A DNA stretch of 64,000 nucleotides from Amaurobius ferox (lineage: Eukaryota; Arthropoda; Arachnida; Araneae; Amaurobiidae): the NCBI GenBank assembly GCA_951213105.1, contig OX578148.1:140069915-140133914 (forward strand). The letters run 5' to 3'. Made by a program: the position numbers and the translations under genes. The notes under the pieces are model-generated. The model ran no database searches. It had not been told where the DNA came from and saw only the letters and a program-made list of their open reading frames with translations. Position 1 is the stretch's first letter; each line of letters opens with the position of its first letter. Shown one piece after another: positions 34,853 to 46,935 of the stretch.

Positions 34853-35038
34853 AACTCAATATTTATGAAGTTGGATGTAGGCTGCGGGAGAGGAGTGAAT
34901 GCGTCGGTCTACACAGGAGATTTGAAAAATTGCGACACATATCGAGTTTCCTTGCTACCATTGCAGGTATTGGATATTCTATGCTGAAGGCATAAAAAGA
35001 GCGAAGCGTGTTCTATGGATGCTGTTATCTGTTAATGG

Positions 35039-35046
35039 GAGTGCGA
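35039..35046 (+). repeat. Left 8-bp target duplication of hAT-like E1
   Basis: 'gagtgcga', repeated exactly at 35796-35803. Confidence 0.8.
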
Positions 35047-35795
35047 CAGGGCCGTAACCAGGTAGGGGCCAGAGGGGAATAAGCCTCCCCCCCCCAAGAG
35101 TTCAGCTCCTCTGATAAACATATTACATTTTTAGTAGTGATATGAAATTTCATTCAACACGTCATCCAAATTTTAGGTAAAAATTGCTTTAGGAGGTTTT
35201 TAATAAATTACTTCGAGTTTTTAATTTAGCTGAATGTGTGCTGAATGTTATACAGATAATCCATTCATTTGCATATTTGATTTTAAAATATTTAATTTTT
35301 TAATAATTAAGATAATAGTATATAGGATGCTATTGCATTATTGCGGCATTCACTGTTATATATTAAAGAGTTGAAATCAACTGATAAGTAGTTAAGAGTT
35401 AATATCAAGTGATAACTGAAATCTTCTTCAATTAATAACTTTGGTACTGGTTAATGCCTATATGTTGTTGTTGAGAGCCAGACCGTCCGACCTACCAGAA
35501 AGGTGTAAGGTAACTGTTTGGACGGCCGGGAAGTGTAATTTCTATATGTAAATTAATTATAATTATTATATATTAATATTCATGTACAGTATCTATACGA
35601 ATTTCCCTAAAGAACTCTTAGTTGGCAAATATAAATATGATTATTTGTTATAATTCATATGGATTGGAATGCATAATAACAACTATCACGGTTTAGGAAT
35701 GCTAATGATTGACAATGTTTTTATTAAACTCCTCCTTCGATCCTTGAATTTCAATCCAGCCCCTCTTCAATTTCGTTTCTGACTAGACTGCCCTG
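35047..35795 (+). mobile_element. hAT-like non-autonomous element E1 (749 bp)
   Basis: The ends CAGGGC and GCCCTG are short inverted repeats, and the exact 8-bp duplication fits hAT transposition. The AT-rich interior is homologous to E2 (44276-45585) along its length. A SINE 1 fragment is nested at 35465-35540. No transposase is encoded, so mobility would have depended on an autonomous relative. Confidence 0.75.
35465..35540 (-). mobile_element. SINE family 1, 3'-end fragment d nested in E1
   Basis: The minus strand reads 'tcccggccgtccaa' (35531-35518), then 'ggtcggacggtctgg', ending in (AAC)n. 'ctatatg' flanks it on both sides and is probably a 7-base target duplication. This copy is a severe 5' truncation retaining only the part shared with the LINE. 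Confidence 0.8.
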
Positions 35796-35803
35796 GAGTG
35801 CGA
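35796..35803 (+). repeat. Right 8-bp target duplication of hAT-like E1
   Basis: Exact copy of 35039-35046. Confidence 0.8.
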
Positions 35804-35929
35804 TTGTCATAAATATTCGCTTTGCTCAATTTGAAATTGGAATGGAATAACAGTCTCCCATTCAAAATTAATTCTTATTTTGATTTTCTTACTAAAAAAG
35901 AAAAATGATAATCTATGAAAATAAAATTG

Positions 35930-36250
35930 AAAATATGTCTGTTTGTCTGTCTGTCTGTCCCATCATCACGGGAGAACGCACAAACCGAATTTGATTAAAT
36001 TTTGTGGGTAGCCTGGAAATAGCCCCACTTAAAATTGAGTCCATGATTTGAGTTTCTATGGCCAGTGGTTCTCGAGATATTAGTAAAAAACGAAACTTTC
36101 GTTTGTCTCATCAGCACGAGAGAATGGCTGAACCGAATTTAATGAAATTTTGTGGGTAGCCTTAAAATAGCTTCCAATAAATTTAATCCAAGTTTCGGCT
36201 TTCTAAGACCAGGGATTGATGAGATATTAATGAAAAACGGAACTTTTCCC
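35930..36250 (+). repeat. Family F: GTCT-associated repeat with 148-bp tandem module
   Basis: A (GTCT)n tract (35935-35958) is followed by two modules starting near 35959 and 36107. Each carries 'atca.cacg.gagaa', 'aaccgaattt', 'aattttgtgggtagcct' and 'gagatatta'. The plan (tetranucleotide tract, then 'accgaattt..t.aaatttt') parallels families A, B and C, though the sequences differ. Confidence 0.6.
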
Positions 36251-36628
36251 TAAGAGTTCTACTCTCTAACTCCGTGGTTTATCCAAACTGAATGGATGAA
36301 AATCGTTTGTTTAAAACGTCAACGTGAATTAAAACTTTATGTCTGAGTGTGGTGAAGGATATTTGCGCAAATTAGTCACTATCTGAAAGCATAAATTATT
36401 TGAAACATGAATTTAAATGGAAAAATTTATCTCCATGGTTTATTTTTCGTAAGTATTTACTCAACGGTGAAAAGTATAAAAAAAATCAAAATGATTATTT
36501 AATGCATTTTATGAGGAAGATTCTATCTTATATAATGTTACTCGGCAGCGCAATTAAATTAAATGTGTTTGTTAATATTTATTATTTTTTCTATTTGAAT
36601 AATAAATATATGGATGTAAAAATATATT
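36251..36628. other. AT-rich non-coding DNA
   Basis: An 84-codon Tyr/Lys/Asn-rich frame (36400-36654) reflects base composition. No motif is recognised. Confidence 0.5.
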
Positions 36629-37575
36629 ACTTTCCTTATATACATAATGTATAAGGAAAGTATTGTGACGGGGTCGAAAACTCGAATTCGGGTTTTCGAC
36701 GGGAGAGTACGTTTCAAGCATCTCTGATCACGAATCAAACATCTTTGAAGTGATGTCTGTGTGTGTGTGTGTGTGTATGTGTGACAGTGGGTCTGTGGAG
36801 ACGATAACTGACGAACGAATAGACCGATTTGAACCAAATTTGGTTCAAAAATCACAATCTGTAAGCACTGGAAGCCTATTGTTTTTATACGCAATCGAAT
36901 GCTCAGAACCCCCATAAATTTTCGAATGAAATTTTGAAAAAATCGTCAAAAAATCAAAACCACTAATAAAGTTACGCAAATAGACATTTCTTATGTAATT
37001 TTTCATTAGAAAACGATTGACGTAAATTTTAGAACGCTAACACGAGCAGTTTTTGAGATATTGTACATTTTTCAAAAAAAAAATATCAAAAAGTCATATA
37101 AAATAAAAAAAAAAATTCCTATTGATAAACATGTTCACTTTTCATATGTAATACCATGCGATAAATTGGGTGACATCATTCTCGTGGATCTAGCTCGTTC
37201 CATTCATGAAAAAAGATACTCTGAGTAACACTTTTGTATTTGGACGCCAATAGTCATTTATCGGCTGTAAGAATAACTTATTTCTTAGTGCATAATGCTT
37301 GGCGAGATTTTGGTGACGAATTTAGCGGAATGTCCCCAACTTGGCGACTTTTTGAAATGTTGCCAAATTAATGAAAATCTCGCCAAATGGATAGAAATGA
37401 CGCTAAATCAATGAAAATGACGACTAATTGTCGAAAATTCAATGTCTTGGAAAGAATATTCGTATCTACTATAAGAAAAACCTATTTTTTTACTGTAAAA
37501 GTAGTAAATTCATTACATTATATAAGGAAAGTCATGTGTTGCCCACATCAGATTTTTTTTATAAATGAACGGTTT
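36629..37575 (+). mobile_element. Family B dispersed element, copy B1
   Basis: It opens with a perfect hairpin (11-base stem 'ctttccttata' / 'tataaggaaag', 36630-36660). 'gggttttcgacggg', a (TG)n tract at about 36756-36782 and 'gacgaacgaatagaccgatt' follow. A D module is at 37290-37440. The end 'tatataaggaaagtcatgtg' plus 'ttgcccacatcagatttttt' closely resembles the end of family A. An inverted copy is at 46148-46935. It is non-coding. Confidence 0.65.
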
Positions 37576-37799
37576 GATTTTTCTTTTAATTAAATTAATT
37601 GCGGACTACGTACATCACTTTCATTTATTTTAGCAAACAGTTTTCAAGCTCATATATTGTGTTCAGCTAATAAACTCATATATTGTGTTTACCCAATAAA
37701 TTCATTTAGTCGATTGTTGAAACAGAAAAAGAGTAGAACGGGTTCATTTAGTATATACAAACGGGATCAGGATATTTTATTCTTCAGATCTGCAAATTC

Positions 37800-38260
37800 A
37801 GAGCTATGAATTTCGGGGAATATCGCTAACTTGGCAACTTTTCTTAAACGGTGTCAAATTGACTGAAATGCCGCCAAATTGATAAAAACGACGCAAATCA
37901 ATGAAATTAAATTTATTTTTTTTAGAAGAGATTACTGAAACGATGTTTAGGTAGCATTTGCCGGTCAGTCCATCCATCCTACTTAGTAACACATTCAGCG
38001 AATTTTTAAAATGTCACCAAATTGATAAAAATATCTTTAAATCTATAAAAATATCACGAAATTGATAAAATTGCGCTTAATAAATGAAATTAATTGTGTT
38101 TTGTTAGGGGATAGTATTGCGATGATGTTTCGTCAATTTGTCGCAAAATGGGACTGTCAGTTCTACAGTCTTACTTGGCGATAAATTTGGCGATTTTTTA
38201 AATTGTCTCTAAATTGACGAAAATGTCGCCAAACCTTCCATGAAGATAGAATTATTCAGG
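37800..38260 (+). repeat. D-module array, degenerate short-period repeat
   Basis: Repeated 'gccaaattgataaaaa' / 'gtcaccaaattgata' phrases lie in three clusters separated by AT-rich spacers. The period is near 20 bases and poorly kept. Confidence 0.55.
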
Positions 38261-38429
38261 CGATAAGATTTCCATCAATTTATTTGAAGCAATTGATATC
38301 ATGTCGTTTAGCAAAGGATGTAAATCCAATGTGTTATGCGGCATACGATTTTTATTAAATCTTTTACGATTTGAATAATAAAGATATATATACTATGAAA
38401 TAAATTTCGTTGACATTGCATTTTTGACT

Positions 38430-38846
38430 GAATATCAATTACGGTCTTCAGGTTTAAGCATTATTATTATTGATATTTTCGAGGACTGTTGATTTAGGGA
38501 TTATTAATATTTTCAAGTTAATATGCCATTGTTTTATTATGACAAAAATTGTTGAAACTCATATATAGTACGTTATACGAGTAATCTTCAACAAATGCAC
38601 GGGCATATCTAATCTACAAGAATATAAGTAGTACAGGTATATTTCATACAATTTGATATATTGGCATATATTGGAATCAATTACGACCTTCTAGTATAAA
38701 GATAACGAATATTATTGATATTTCCAATTTATTACGTCATCTGTTTTATTTTGGCAAAGCTTTTTGAGACTCATATTGTAATACGGGTAATCTTCTACTA
38801 ACACACAGGCATATTTTCTAATCTGCGACAATATAAGTAGTACGGG

Positions 38847-38917
<71 letters not shown>

Positions 38918-39095
38918 CCATATAATTTTAGTGCTTTCATTCTGGCATATATTGGAATCAATTACGGGTTTATTGATATTTTCAATTTATACATGTAATC
39001 TACTAATAAAGATTAAATCTTCTAATACTCTATATAAGTAGTACAGGTCCCATACAATTTTAGCGCTTTTATTTTGTATATATTGATTCAATTTC
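38430..39095 (+). repeat. About 240-280-bp tandem repeat, three copies
   Basis: 'aatcaattacg' marks the starts at about 38431, 38671 and 38951. 'attattgatatt', 'aatataagtagtac.ggt' and 'ttggcatatattggaatc' recur in order. Copy 2 is longer because it holds a (TA)n tract at 38847-38915. No coding. Confidence 0.7.
38847..38915 (+). repeat. (TA)n microsatellite
   Basis: About 34 TA units with one TG interruption, nested in the second copy of the surrounding tandem repeat. Confidence 0.95.
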
Positions 39096-40605
39096 ATATT
39101 TTTAGTAAATTTGCTTTCAAAAGGGAGGTGGATGTTTCATTCTTCAGATCTGCCCTTAAAGATAATTTTGCATAGTGAGAACAGATATTCTTAAACTTCT
39201 CTTTAGGAGCAATAAATTTAATATTTTAACATAATTTGCACATGATTGTGAATTATAAGTTTCTGTGTATTATATACTCCGTACGAAGAATGGGTATGCT
39301 GCTAGTACGATATTAAAAGTAACGAAATCAGTTTGTTTCTCGTTCTAAATTTCATATGACGATGACTTACTTCTTCAGCTGCGAAACTTCGAAATGCGCC
39401 ACAAGACATTCAACACAATGCACGGGCAACGGAAATATTTCACTATAACGAAATTTCGTGAAAAGGATTCGAATGTTGTGCCGAATGATCGTTATTTAAT
39501 TTTGCCGTAGATGGATCTTTGTTCCATTTAAGTTGAATTTTAAATTTGCACTTTTTGTTCGGCATTTTAATATTTTTATTTTGTTAGAAATTAAAAATAG
39601 TACTTTGTTGGTCTTCGGTAGTAAATTTGGACCCACCGATCCACCCAGTGGTTTAATATTGACGTCAGACCTGAAATTCTGGGAGGAAGGACGTCCTAGA
39701 ATCCTCAAAAATACAAATAGGACAAAAAACATAGGTCCTCAAAAATACAAATAGTACAAAATACATAGGTCCTCAAAAATACAAATAGGAAGTTTTTTTT
39801 TTAATGACGTGTAGTAGTACACAACAAAATATCGAAATACAAAAATATCTTGTCCATGATATGAAATTGAAATTATTGCAGTGTGAAGTAACGGCTTTAT
39901 TATTAATTTAAGTGTTGCTATATGTGTAATTGAGTTGAAATGCATTTCTTGTCCTTTTATTCAGTGAAAAAGCAGCGATATAATGATATATTTAACATTT
40001 TTCTCATTTCAATTTTTTACGCTGTTTATAACGAGGTTCAACTTTAATGAAGTAAAAGGTTCAGAGTAAAATGTTCAATCTAACTCTATTTTTTTTTTGC
40101 CGTTAATAATTCATTGAGTAATATTTATGTGTCCCATTTTATTACAGTTGCTTATTTCATTATGTAGCAATATTTGTTACATTTTTAAAATCCACTTTAA
40201 TAATTTAGTTCATTTTAAATATGTTAGTTAAACATTACTCTTGTTCGAGGGCCGCCAGTTGGACAATTCAGAGTTCATCATTAGTTATTATGCATCATTA
40301 GTTATTAGATTAATTATTATTCTGCATTATAGCTTAGAATGACCAAGTTATGAATGGCCAAGAAAGGGAGGAATTCTCGCCTTCCGGGATGCAAAATTTA
40401 AGATACTTTATAAAATTACTAATGTAGTCACATTTTGAAATTTAAAAAAAATGATACGCACCCCCATCCCCCCCACCCTCTTACTAGATGCAATTTATAT
40501 GCTGTTAATACTGACTCCTTGTGCAGTACAAACATTTTCTTAGGAAGAAACCCCGCAAAAGGAGCTAGGATTTACTAAACATCCTGGAAATAGTGGGAAG
40601 GTCAG
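39096..40605. other. Non-coding DNA, nothing recognised
   Basis: A short tandem ('cctcaaaaatacaaatag', about three copies near 39700-39790) is the only structure seen. Frames of 68-78 codons on both strands overlap and show no motif. Confidence 0.5.
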
Positions 40606-40918
40606 GGCCTGACCAATCTAAAGTGGGGCCTTCATACCGTCACAATATAGTAAACACATGCAAAACATCACATAACAAATTTCGGGCACCACCCAGGATC
40701 ATAGCTCCGAAGGCCCTTTTGTAAAAACCTGCCAAAGTTTTACTTCAAAATAATATACGTATAATATTTAAAACTATTAATATAAATTATAATTAAAAAT
40801 AGCAACTAATACCCGTTATAAATCAATAAAAAATTTATTTCTGTTGATTTTTTTTATCATACACAAAATATAGGGGCCCTGGGCCGCTGCTTCGGAGGCC
40901 CGTGTGTTAATCAGGCCC
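40606..40918 (+). mobile_element. hAT-like non-autonomous element, about 310 bp
   Basis: The left end 'cagggcctgacca' and right end 'taatcaggcccta' are inverted repeats of the same type as the element at 16365-16867. The flanks 'gggaaggt' and 'gggaaggg' agree in 7 of 8 bases, as expected for an aged 8-bp duplication. No coding. Confidence 0.6.
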
Positions 40919-40924
40919 TAGGGA

Positions 40925-41065
40925 AGGGGGAACCGGTACGGAAATGTCTTACGGAAAGGTCTGAGCTGAACCTTTTTCCGGTCTAAATTGGGTGGCACTT
41001 CCCGGCCGTCCAAACAGTTACCTTACACCTTTCTGGTAGGTCGGACGGTCTGGGTAACAACAACA
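40925..41065 (+). mobile_element. SINE family 1, 3' half, copy e
   Basis: 'ccggtctaaattgggtggca', 'tcccggccgtccaa' (41000-41013) and 'ggtcggacggtctgggt' lead into an (AAC)n tail. The 5' half is truncated or unrecognisable. The tail unit differs from the (GAA)n of copies b and c. Confidence 0.85.
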
Positions 41066-42745
41066 ACCACCGGGTTCACGCTGGAAAATTAAAAAAATTT
41101 ACATATTTTACTTAATCAGTTTCAGTATTGAAAATTTGCCAAACCATGCGCTCATGAGATTTTGGGTTAAGAACTACTAGAGGTCATACTTTTAATCACG
41201 GATCTTCTGAATATTCTATTAATAGGTGTCTAGAGTGTAAATAACTTGAAATTATCTTCAGGGAAATATCCCATTGATCTGATCTAATAATAAGTAGAAA
41301 GGCTATCGATTTATCAAATGCTTTTTAAATTACCAATATTGTTTTACTTTGAATCCAATTTCAAATCCATCTTCAAAAACTAATTATTTTCCAAATACCC
41401 CTTAAAATGCTATCCAGCAGTATCAACTGTATTCTTAAAAATGTAATTCGAATGATATATTTGCTAAAACCAGTCCATGTAACTGACAATGGTTGAGATA
41501 GAAAGGGACGTTGGAGAATTTAAATAAAATTTATCTTTAAACTTATTAATTTGAAGAAAAGTACTCAATATGTTTAGTAAATGATTTAATACAGAATTTT
41601 TTATTGACGTGGAACTTCATTTATACTTCATTTTAATTTATAAAATCGAAAAGAACGTGTAATGTCTTAAAATAATACTTTACTTGTATGGAGTCTCTTT
41701 TGGTGGCGACACCTATGATCAAAGATTGAAACAAATATCCTCAAAATCTTTTAGGCTTGAATGACATATACACCTCGACTACGAAACATCCCTTCGCAAA
41801 ATAAAAAAAATGTCCTGCTCGAATGAAACTTTAAATTCTATCATAAATTAATTTTGAAAATCACTATTTTTCCCGTTTCAATTACTTTGCCATTTTGTAA
41901 TGAAAGGAATAAGTCTAAATATTTATTGTAGATAAACATAAATGCATAGGATAGTTTCAGACACTGTTATCCAAAGGTGCTTTCAAACAGAGTTCTCACA
42001 AAAAAAAAAATAAATAAATAAAGAATAATAATAATATATAAGGTTGAACTTTTACAATAAAAACATAACAATTGATATAAAACAGTGACAATCGATATAC
42101 TTGAATTTATTTTTATATATCGATATAATTAAAAATTAAATTTAAAAGAGACACCATAAATGTTTGCAACATCTTCATTATATGTGTCGCCCCATATTCG
42201 GGATCTACTTTCGTTGGCATTTTTGGGGTTTAATAAATATGTCTTTATACTGTATAACAATGGATCTCAAATGTCAGTTTGCGGACCCAAAATCTTCCCA
42301 ATCAAGCATTAGTGAAGGCTTGTTCTTGTATTGCCTAAAGCGGGTATAATTCTAGTTGTAAACAAAATCATTGTACTAAACCCGTTTATAAGCTAACAGG
42401 CAAATAATCTATAGCTTTTAATTTCACACTATTTAAGACGTTAAAATGAATGCAAACAGACCAGAGCGCTTTCGGACGTCAAACGTCCTTCATCAATGAA
42501 GGGAAATACATAGGTCCATATATACAGTCAAAAACCGCTAATCAAAATTTGTATATAAATAGTTGGATGACCCAAGACAAAATTGAATAAATTTATGAAA
42601 TTGAAAACATACATACAGCAGAAATAAGACAGTAATCTAGTAAGAAAAATAATAAATTTTATAAGTAGCAACATAAGATGAACTAGATATCCAAAAATTC
42701 AGACAAAGGTTTAACGCGAAGGGAGTCGAGATGAATGTATACAAT
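41066..42745. other. AT-rich non-coding DNA, nothing recognised
   Basis: I find no repeat boundary, RNA gene or coding motif here. The longest frame is about 60 codons. Confidence 0.55.
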
Positions 42746-43955
42746 AAAGATCAATCATGCATAAAACACTGATTATGAAACACTTTTCAACTGTAATGCA
42801 CTTTTATTTAAGCATCTCTAAAATGCGATACATTCATCGGTAATATTTTTAAAATTATCACAATACTACAATAATTTATTATATTTGAAAACTTAACATA
42901 TCATCGAAGAAAATGAACTTTATTCAAATGACGTCATTGAAATATAAATCGCCTGGCTCTGTAAAAGCTGCAAATATTTCATTCATACACTTTATTCCAT
43001 CCTTCCATTCATCACAATACTACAATAATTTATTTTAATTAAAAACTTAAAATCATGGAGGTAAAAGTAATTTAACTCTATGCCTAAAACTTCATCGAAG
43101 AAGTCTGCTATAATCGTCGACTTTTCTATATAAAATCAATGAATGTTTCATTCATATCAACTATATTGCAGATTCCAGAGCTAAATAATTTTGAGTTAAA
43201 GAAATTCAGCAATTTTTATACAACTCATCTTACAGCTTGATGTGTTTACATTCTCCATATGTGAAAGTTAAGCTTCGTTGTAGAAATGATCAAAGTTTGA
43301 TGATCATTTAAACTCCAAAATACTGTACTGGCGTTGCCACAGTATATAAATGCAGAGAAAAAATAAAAAAAATAAAGCGGTTTTAGGACGGATGCAACAC
43401 TAAATATAAATTAGAAAGAACTTTAAAAATTACGATTTTGACACAAGATGAATGCCATATTTTATTTTGAAGTAGGTCACGTGATTATTTCATATAATAT
43501 AGGTGTAATTATCATTTTAATTTTTATTTTAGAAACTACGCTTTCTGTTCATATAATATGGGTGCAATTATTATTTTATTTTTTATTTAAAACACTACCG
43601 ATCATACTTTGTAAAAATATTTGTTTTACATATTTTATGGGATAATTTGAATATTTTCTGAAATTTTCGAAGCAGTTTGGGAATTTTAAATTCTCTTAAA
43701 AAATGTTTGAAAAATGAGGTTCCATAGGGTTCTATGTATTTCATTTTTTCAACCCGGGTTCAATCCAAAACTAATTGGGTGATATTATTCATTTGTATTC
43801 CCATATGTTCCACAGGCCGTCTCAACAACATACTAAAATTTCATTTTGATAAAGTCATTTTTACGGCAGTTATCGGGCGAACGGACAGACAGACAGACAG
43901 AAAGAATGGCCAAAGTCATAAACACCTTTCAACTATTTTGTAAATTGTTAATAAA
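42746..43955 (-). mobile_element. Family C element, copy C4 (inverted)
   Basis: This is the mirror image of C1. It begins 'aagatcaatcatgcataaa', carries the inverted 'cagttatcgggcgaacgg' and (GACA)n near 43870-43905, and ends in the start hairpin near 43920-43950. It provides the best template for recognising the interrupted copy C6. Confidence 0.7.
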
Positions 43956-44267
43956 AAGGGACTCAAAAAGAAAAATATTACGTGGATTATTGCAATTAGT
44001 TAACAGAAAGGTTTTACCAAAGAATCTGTCATTAAATACAATTTGGTGACATATATTACCAGTTTGGTAATATAATCCCTCTGTTAAAGCACAGCCACCT
44101 TTATATTTAGATAAAGGTGGCAATGCTTAAAAAGGGCTGGCTCTTGCGTCCCTTTTTGCTGTGAATCACATCTCTATGCACTCGGACCTGAAGATACTCT
44201 TTGGTCCGATCGTCATAGCACGGGTTTACCATACTCTTGGTACTGAGTTTGAACCCGGACGAAAGCA

Positions 44268-44275
44268 GGGCCTTA
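44268..44275 (+). repeat. Left flank of hAT-like E2 (imperfect 8-bp duplication)
   Basis: 'gacgaaag' here against 'aacgaacg' at 45586-45593, 6 of 8 matching. Confidence 0.45.
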
Positions 44276-45585
44276 GCCAGGTGGGGGTCAGACGGGGATA
44301 AGCCTCCCCAAGAGGTATATTTTGCTCTCCTCCCCCTGATAAAAATATTAAATCTTTTGTAGTGATATGATATTTCATATAAGATGTCATTCAAATTTTG
44401 CATAAAAATTTTCTGTGAGATTTTTTTTATAAATGATTTCGTTTTAAAGATTTTTTTGAATTTAGCTGAATTTCTGATTATACTAATGTCACCTTATTTA
44501 TATATTTAATTTTAAAATATTTAAAAATTATGACAGTAGCATTTAGGATGCTTTTGTATGATTGTGGAGTTCGCTGTTATACATTATAGAGTCAAAATCA
44601 ACTGATAAGTAGGTAAGAGTTAATACTAAGCATTAACTTGTTAATAATTTGCAGAAACATTCTGAAAGTTAATACAACTTAATCACTAGTTAATGCATAT
44701 GTTACCGTTAAAGTATGAAATCCGTTATTTCATAATACCTAGGTATTTCATGAAATAACTGAGCAAGTCAGTTAAAGTGTAAAACTCATTTGTATTCTAT
44801 GGTTTAACTAGCTATTTCATAAAATAACGATTTACACCCCTTAAAGTGTAAAACAACCGAGTCAATAAAGTTCCGAATTCAAAAGGCTGTAAAGTGAGAA
44901 CTACTGGTCAAATATTTCTGTAATTAACGATAATTTGCTGAACTTAATATATAGAGATTACTGCAGCCGAATATTTACGCACCGGCCAAGGATTTAAAAA
45001 ATGTTCATGTAAAACTCAGAATACCAATATAATATGTTTGAATGAATATGAATATAATTTGTTTTAGAAATAATGCTCTATGCCAATTCGGTATTCCCTG
45101 TTGCAACAAATTATTTTATTGTGTCTTTGTATAAATAACATTTTGCATGCTGCATAATTCAGTTAAATTGTTTATTTTACACTTTAACTGCCTATCATTA
45201 GTTAATTTGTAGAAAAACTAGTTATTTCATAGAATAACTAGTTAAAGTGTGGAATTATTAATTTATTTGATCAGTTATTTCATGAAATAACTAGGTATTC
45301 TATGAAATAACTGAATTATACACTTTAACGGTAAAACTTACATCAAAATCAATTGTAATTATTATATATTAATATTGACGTATAAAAGCTATATGGATAT
45401 TAATAATCAGCTCTTAACTTGCAAATATAAAAATGTAATTATTTGTTAATAATTTATATGAATTGGAATATACAATAGTAATTATTATGGTTTATAAATG
45501 CTAATGATTAATTGCGCTTTTGGTGAGCCCCCTTGAATTTCCCTCCAACCCCTCTTTATAATTTCGCTTCTGGCTACTCGCTCTG
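44276..45585 (+). mobile_element. hAT-like non-autonomous element E2
   Basis: It is homologous to E1: both share 'cagggcc.ta.ccaggt', 'ggggataagcctcc', 'gtagtgatatga', 'ttagctgaat', 'atcaactgataagtag' and 'attattatatattaatatt' in order. It is longer because a palindrome-ended element is inserted at 44702-45334. The right end 'ggctactcgctctg' has drifted from GCCCTG. It ends 83 bases downstream of the receptor exon's donor site. Confidence 0.65.
44702..45334 (+). mobile_element. Palindrome-rich MITE nested in E2 (633 bp)
   Basis: The left end 'ttaccgttaaagt' and right end 'actttaacggtaa' start terminal inverted repeats of about 63 bases with scattered mismatches. Within them 'agttatttcatgaaataact' is itself palindromic. 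The same motif recurs inside, together with 'aagtgtaaaac'. The homologous E1 lacks it. The superfamily is not identifiable from the ends, and the target duplication is unclear. Confidence 0.65.
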
Positions 45586-45668
45586 AACGAACGGAAACCT
45601 GCCGGCACCTCCCAGTAGCAATGACACATGTTTGTAAATTTCCATGGAAAACACAAAGTGGTACTCAC

Positions 45669-46030
45669 CATTGGCAGAACCGAATCTGAAGAACACTGCA
45701 GGTCTCTTCCTCTTCGTTTTTCAGTACTTATGGCAATTACCGCTGCATATTCCACCAAGCTGAAGAAGACAAAAGCAATGCAGGATGAGATCCACACGTT
45801 AAGCGCTACAATGTAGGAGACGTTGGGCATCGATGCCTGGTACTGCTTGGTGATAATGGTGAGCAAGCTGGTTACGCCCAGCGTGACCCTGGCAGGCACG
45901 GCATCGTGCGGTATCCAGAAGGTCAGCATGGACATGATGACGATGAGGATGGTAGGGATGTAGACGTTAATGAGATAATAGCCCGTCCGACGATGTAGCT
46001 GAACGGTTAACTCCAGGCAGGAGATTTCCT
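45669..46030 (-). CDS. Cys-loop ligand-gated channel subunit, M1-M3 exon
   Basis: This internal exon encodes 120 whole codons plus two bases completing a codon from the upstream exon. The acceptor reads 'ctttcctag' and the donor 'ATG|gtgagt'. The product begins EISCLELTVQLHRRT-, the end of the extracellular domain. M1 (GYYLINVYIPTILIVIMSML), M2 (PARVTLGVTSLLTIIT) and M3 (CIAFVFFSLVEYAAV) follow, then the start of the cytoplasmic loop (STEKRRGRD). The PAR triplet before M2 is the signature of anion-selective members (GABA, glycine, glutamate- and pH-gated chloride channels). Cation channels have a GE motif there. M2 is unusual after its midpoint (-TKQYQASMP-). I cannot name the subunit. M4 and the loop must lie left of the window or further downstream, as I found no exon for them here. 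Confidence 0.9.
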
Positions 46031-46147
46031 CTAGGAAAGTGTAAAGATTAAATTGTATTGTTGAAGCAATAACCTTTGAAATGCAAATTACGTCTTTTAT
46101 TTGTCGAGAAACTTATTTTTGCCAATAGCAGTAAACTTTGGTTTTCC

Positions 46148-46935
46148 AAATATCAAAAAAATCTGATGTGGCCAGCACATGACTTTCCTTATATAATGCA
46201 ATGAATTTACTAATTTTACAGTAAAAAGAAATAGATTATTTTTATAGTAGATATTTCTATTCTTTCCAAGATATTGAATTTTCGTCAATGAGTCGTCATT
46301 TTCGTTGATTTAGCGTCATTTTTATCCATTTGGCGAGCTTTTCGTTAATTTAGCAACATTTAAAAAAGCCGCCAAGTTGGCGACATTCCACCAAATTCGT
46401 CACCGAAATCTCGCCAAGCGTTATGGACGGAGAAATAAGTTATTCTTACAACAGATAAATGACTATTGGCGTTCAAATACAAAAGTATTACTCAAAATAC
46501 CTTTTTCATGAATGGGACGAGCTAGATCCACGAAAATGATCGCATGGTATTACATATGAAAAGTAAACACGTTTCTCAACAGGAAATATTTCTTTTTTAT
46601 TTTATATGACTTTTTGATAATTTTTTTGAAAAAATGTGTAATATCTCGAGAACGGTTCATGTTAGTGTTCTAAAATTTATGTCAATCGTTTTCTAATGAA
46701 AAATTACATAAGAAATGTCTATTTGCGTAACTTTATTAGAGGTTTTGATTTTTTGATGATTTTTTCAAAATTTCACTCGAAAATTTAGGGTGGGGGGGGT
46801 TCTGAACATTCGATTGCGTATAAAAACAATAGGCTTCCAGTGTTTACGGATTGTAATTTTTGTACCAAATTCCGTTCGAATCGGCCCATTCGTTCGTCAG
46901 TTACGTCTGCAGTGAACGAAAATTCTTCAGTGTAC
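46148..46935 (-). mobile_element. Family B element, copy B2 (inverted)
   Basis: The plus strand starts 'aatctgatgtggccagcaca' and continues 'tgactttccttatata'. It holds an inverted D module at 46270-46440 and runs to 'ttcgttcgtcagttacgtct' near 46900, where it is truncated before the (TG)n tract and hairpin seen in B1. It matches B1 in reverse order. Confidence 0.65.

Noticed and set aside
36400..36654. 84-codon Tyr/Lys/Asn-rich frame
   Set aside because: AT-rich composition effect; it overlaps the start hairpin of family B element B1.
45501..45668. C-terminal extension of the receptor frame beyond 45669
   Set aside because: The frame stays open past a consensus donor 'gtgagt', but the residues there have no channel features and run into hAT-like element E2, so this is intron.
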